Assembly: GCA_036939355.1 (NCBI GenBank)
Contig: JALLAP010000150.1
Coordinates: 1-19,348, forward strand
Origin: Thalassiosira profunda
Taxonomy: Eukaryota > Bacillariophyta > Thalassiosirophyceae > Thalassiosirales > Thalassiosiraceae
DNA length: 19,348 nucleotides
Reading direction: 5' to 3'
Shown: positions 17,630 to 19,348 of the stretch, piece after piece
Numbering within the stretch: position 1 is the stretch's first letter
How the letters are laid out: every line of letters starts with the position of its first letter
The notes under the pieces: generated by a model
Database searches by the model: none
Seen by the model: only the letters and a program-made list of their open reading frames with translations
What the model was told of the DNA's origin: nothing
Made by a program: the position numbers and the translations under genes

Positions 17630-19348
17630 TTAGTGGCCAAACGCACGCTTCATCAGACAGAAGCCCACGAGCGCAATCCCAAATGTGGGTGACGCACAGC
17701 TCGAGGGAGAGCTGGGTCCCGGCGGAGTAGGAGCTGGGGTAGCGGCAGGGATGCAGAACGAAGCGCAAAAGGGCCCCCGCTCGTCCCGCGGATTGTCCAG
17801 AAAGGTGCACGCCGATCCCCGAAAGATTCCTGGTGCTGACTCATAGGGAAACTCCTCTCCCCAATCACAAAGGTCCTGGTTGAACGAGCTGGCACCCAAG
17901 AACATCGCGCCGGCATTCTGCACGTTGCCAAGATCCCAACCAGACAAATCGCCATTGAAACTTGTTGCACCATTGAACATAATCCGCAGGACCGTCGCTT
18001 CCGATACATTCCAACCGCTTATATCTCCCGCAAACGAAGACGCTTGGGCGAACGCCCCCTCCAAATCTCGGACCTTCGCCGTATCCCAAGGCAAGTCACT
18101 GCTGAAGGAGGAGGCACCATTGAAGACCCGATGCATCNTCTCGGACCTTCGCCGTATCCCAAGGCAAGTCACTGCTGAAGGAGGAGGCACCATTGAAGAC
18201 CCGATGCATCTCAACAACCTTCGATGTGTCCCAACCAGAAAGGTCGGCATCGAAGGACGCAGCCTGCCTAAATGTCTCTGACAGATCTGTTACCGAGCTC
18301 GTATCGAAGCCAGAGACCCCTTTGCCGGTGAAGTTGGAGGCTCCAGAGAACATCCCAGCCATATCTGTGACGCTGGACGTGTCGAACGACGAGGGGTCGC
18401 CATCGAATGCGGCAGCTCCAGCGAACATCGCCTTCATTGTGGTCACGCTCGAGGTATCGAAACTAGCCAAGTCCTGGTTGAAGGAGCTGGCTCCCTCGAA
18501 CATCGATTCCATCGTGGTAGCATTCTTCGTGTTCCAATTCAGCTCGCCGTCAAACGCCGCTGCATTCGCAAATGCGCCGCTAAAGTCAGTGACAGAATCG
18601 GTCGCCCAGGCGGAGATGCTGCTGTTGAAGCTACTGGCACCATTGAAAAGATTCGCCATAGTCACAACGCTCTTCGTATCCCAAGGCAAGGCCCCGTCGA
18701 ATTTCGACGCATTCGCAAAGAGATAGCTCATATCGGTCACCCCGCCGACCGACCAGCCGCTCACGTCCCCCGCAAACGAGGCGGCCCCCCAAAACGCCCC
18801 GCCCAGATCGGTGCAGCTCGACAATCGGCTCACCTGGCCATATCTTTGGCCGATCCGGTTTGCCAGGAATCGGGGGTTTGCCATGAACCGACCTCCTGCG
18901 AGAAGGACGACGCGCCGTTGAACAGATCGTCAAAGTTTTTGACCTGCGCGGTGTCCCAGGACGACACCCCGCCGTTGAACGAGACGGCATCCTTGAGCAT
19001 GGCGCTCATTTTCTTCACGTTGCTCATGTTGAAGCTGTCCAGGGGCTGGTTAAAAGCCTTCGCTCCCTCGAACATCGACGACGTATCCTCGAGGCTGCTG
19101 GTGACCCAAGTGCCGACCGGCTGGTTGAACTGCTCCGCGTGGTAGAACATCGAGTTGGCATTGACCACCTTGTTCATCTTCCAATTGGACAAGTCCCGAT
19201 TGAAGCTCTTGGCGTTGTAAAAGGTCCGGAAGAAGCTGGTGGCGCGGCTCGTGTCCCACGCGCCAATGTCCTCGTTGAACTCCCTCTGCTTGAAGAAGAG
19301 GCGGCTCATGTCGGTGACGTTGGACGTGCACCAGCTGTTCATGGGCCA
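17630..19348 (-). CDS. DUF285/BspA-like repeat surface protein, 5' end cut by the window
   Basis: About 18 tandem repeats of ~25 residues with the DUF285 signature F-N-x-D-[IL]-x-x-W-[DN]-[TV]-S-x-V-T-x-M-x-x-M-F-x-x-A-x-x, related to BspA leucine-rich-like repeats and usually on secreted or cell-surface proteins. An ATG at 19342 is present, but its context (NSWCTSNVTDMS) is already inside a repeat, so the start and signal peptide are probably outside the window. The N at 18138 with its 72-bp duplication must be collapsed to stay in frame. A second frame change near 18834-18892 fits a 59-bp intron (GTCGG donor, CCAG acceptor); with both, the coding length is 1581 nt, a multiple of three. The C-terminus has a Cys-rich segment (CTFLDNPRDERGPFCASFC), a Pro/Ser stretch and a short hydrophobic tail. 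Function unknown; adhesion or recognition is the usual suggestion. Confidence 0.75.
18066..18210. repeat. 72-bp duplication around N at 18138 (probable assembly overlap)
   Basis: Bases 18066-18137 and 18139-18210 are identical over 72 bp around a single N. Collapsing one copy keeps the DUF285 repeat phase (DLPWDTAKVRDLEGAF) intact. Same length and layout as the two duplications at 1388 and 3113. Confidence 0.9.

Noticed and set aside
1..19348. tRNA, rRNA or riboswitch genes
   Set aside because: No cloverleaf, conserved rRNA block or riboswitch-like element was recognised by eye. A covariance-model search would be needed to exclude small RNAs.

Overview
The window is eukaryotic nuclear DNA, most likely from a diatom, and a centric one of the Thalassiosira type is the best fit. 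Genes are compact and lie on both strands a few hundred bases or less apart. Introns are rare and very short (about 60-96 bp, GTGAG.../...AG). The families present are ones that diatoms carry in quantity: a DUF285/BspA-like repeat surface protein, a MYND-finger protein, a helicase-associated (HA) domain, a plastid-type KEA antiporter and Golgi glycosyltransferases. The species call is an inference from gene content.

Layout. (1) 1-3749: two convergent glycosyltransferase genes. One is the 3' part of a GT32-like gene (+); the other is a long type II membrane protein (-) with two tandem GT17-like domains. (2) About 4007-11837: a 7.8-kb DNA transposon with perfect 55-bp terminal inverted repeats, flanked by a 13-bp direct repeat that looks like a target-site duplication. 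It carries two convergent genes: a Mutator-like (MULE) transposase, and a protein joining an HA-like domain to an AlkB-type 2-oxoglutarate/Fe(II) dioxygenase. (3) 11933-14089: a KEA-type K+/H+ antiporter with a C-terminal nucleotide-binding RCK domain. (4) 14239-15162 (-): a SAP-like/SPRY protein ending in a PCNA-interaction (PIP) motif. (5) 15783-17439: a three-exon MYND-finger gene. (6) 17630 to the window end (-): a DUF285 repeat protein, cut off at its 5' end.

The most notable system is the transposon. Its architecture parallels maize MuDR, in which a transposase and an accessory gene converge, each reading inward from one terminal repeat. Here the accessory gene encodes a putative nucleic-acid demethylase. 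Both arms between terminal repeat and start codon contain no ATG in the transcribed direction. Identical terminal repeats, open reading frames and a matching flanking duplication point to a recent and possibly active insertion. It sits between the divergently transcribed GT17-like and KEA genes, so it probably split their shared upstream region.

A technical point affects several gene models. The three N bases (1460, 3185, 18138) are each flanked on both sides by the same 72 bp, with one mismatch in one case. This is best explained as unmerged contig overlaps, which falsely break two genes. Counting each overlap once restores continuous reading frames.
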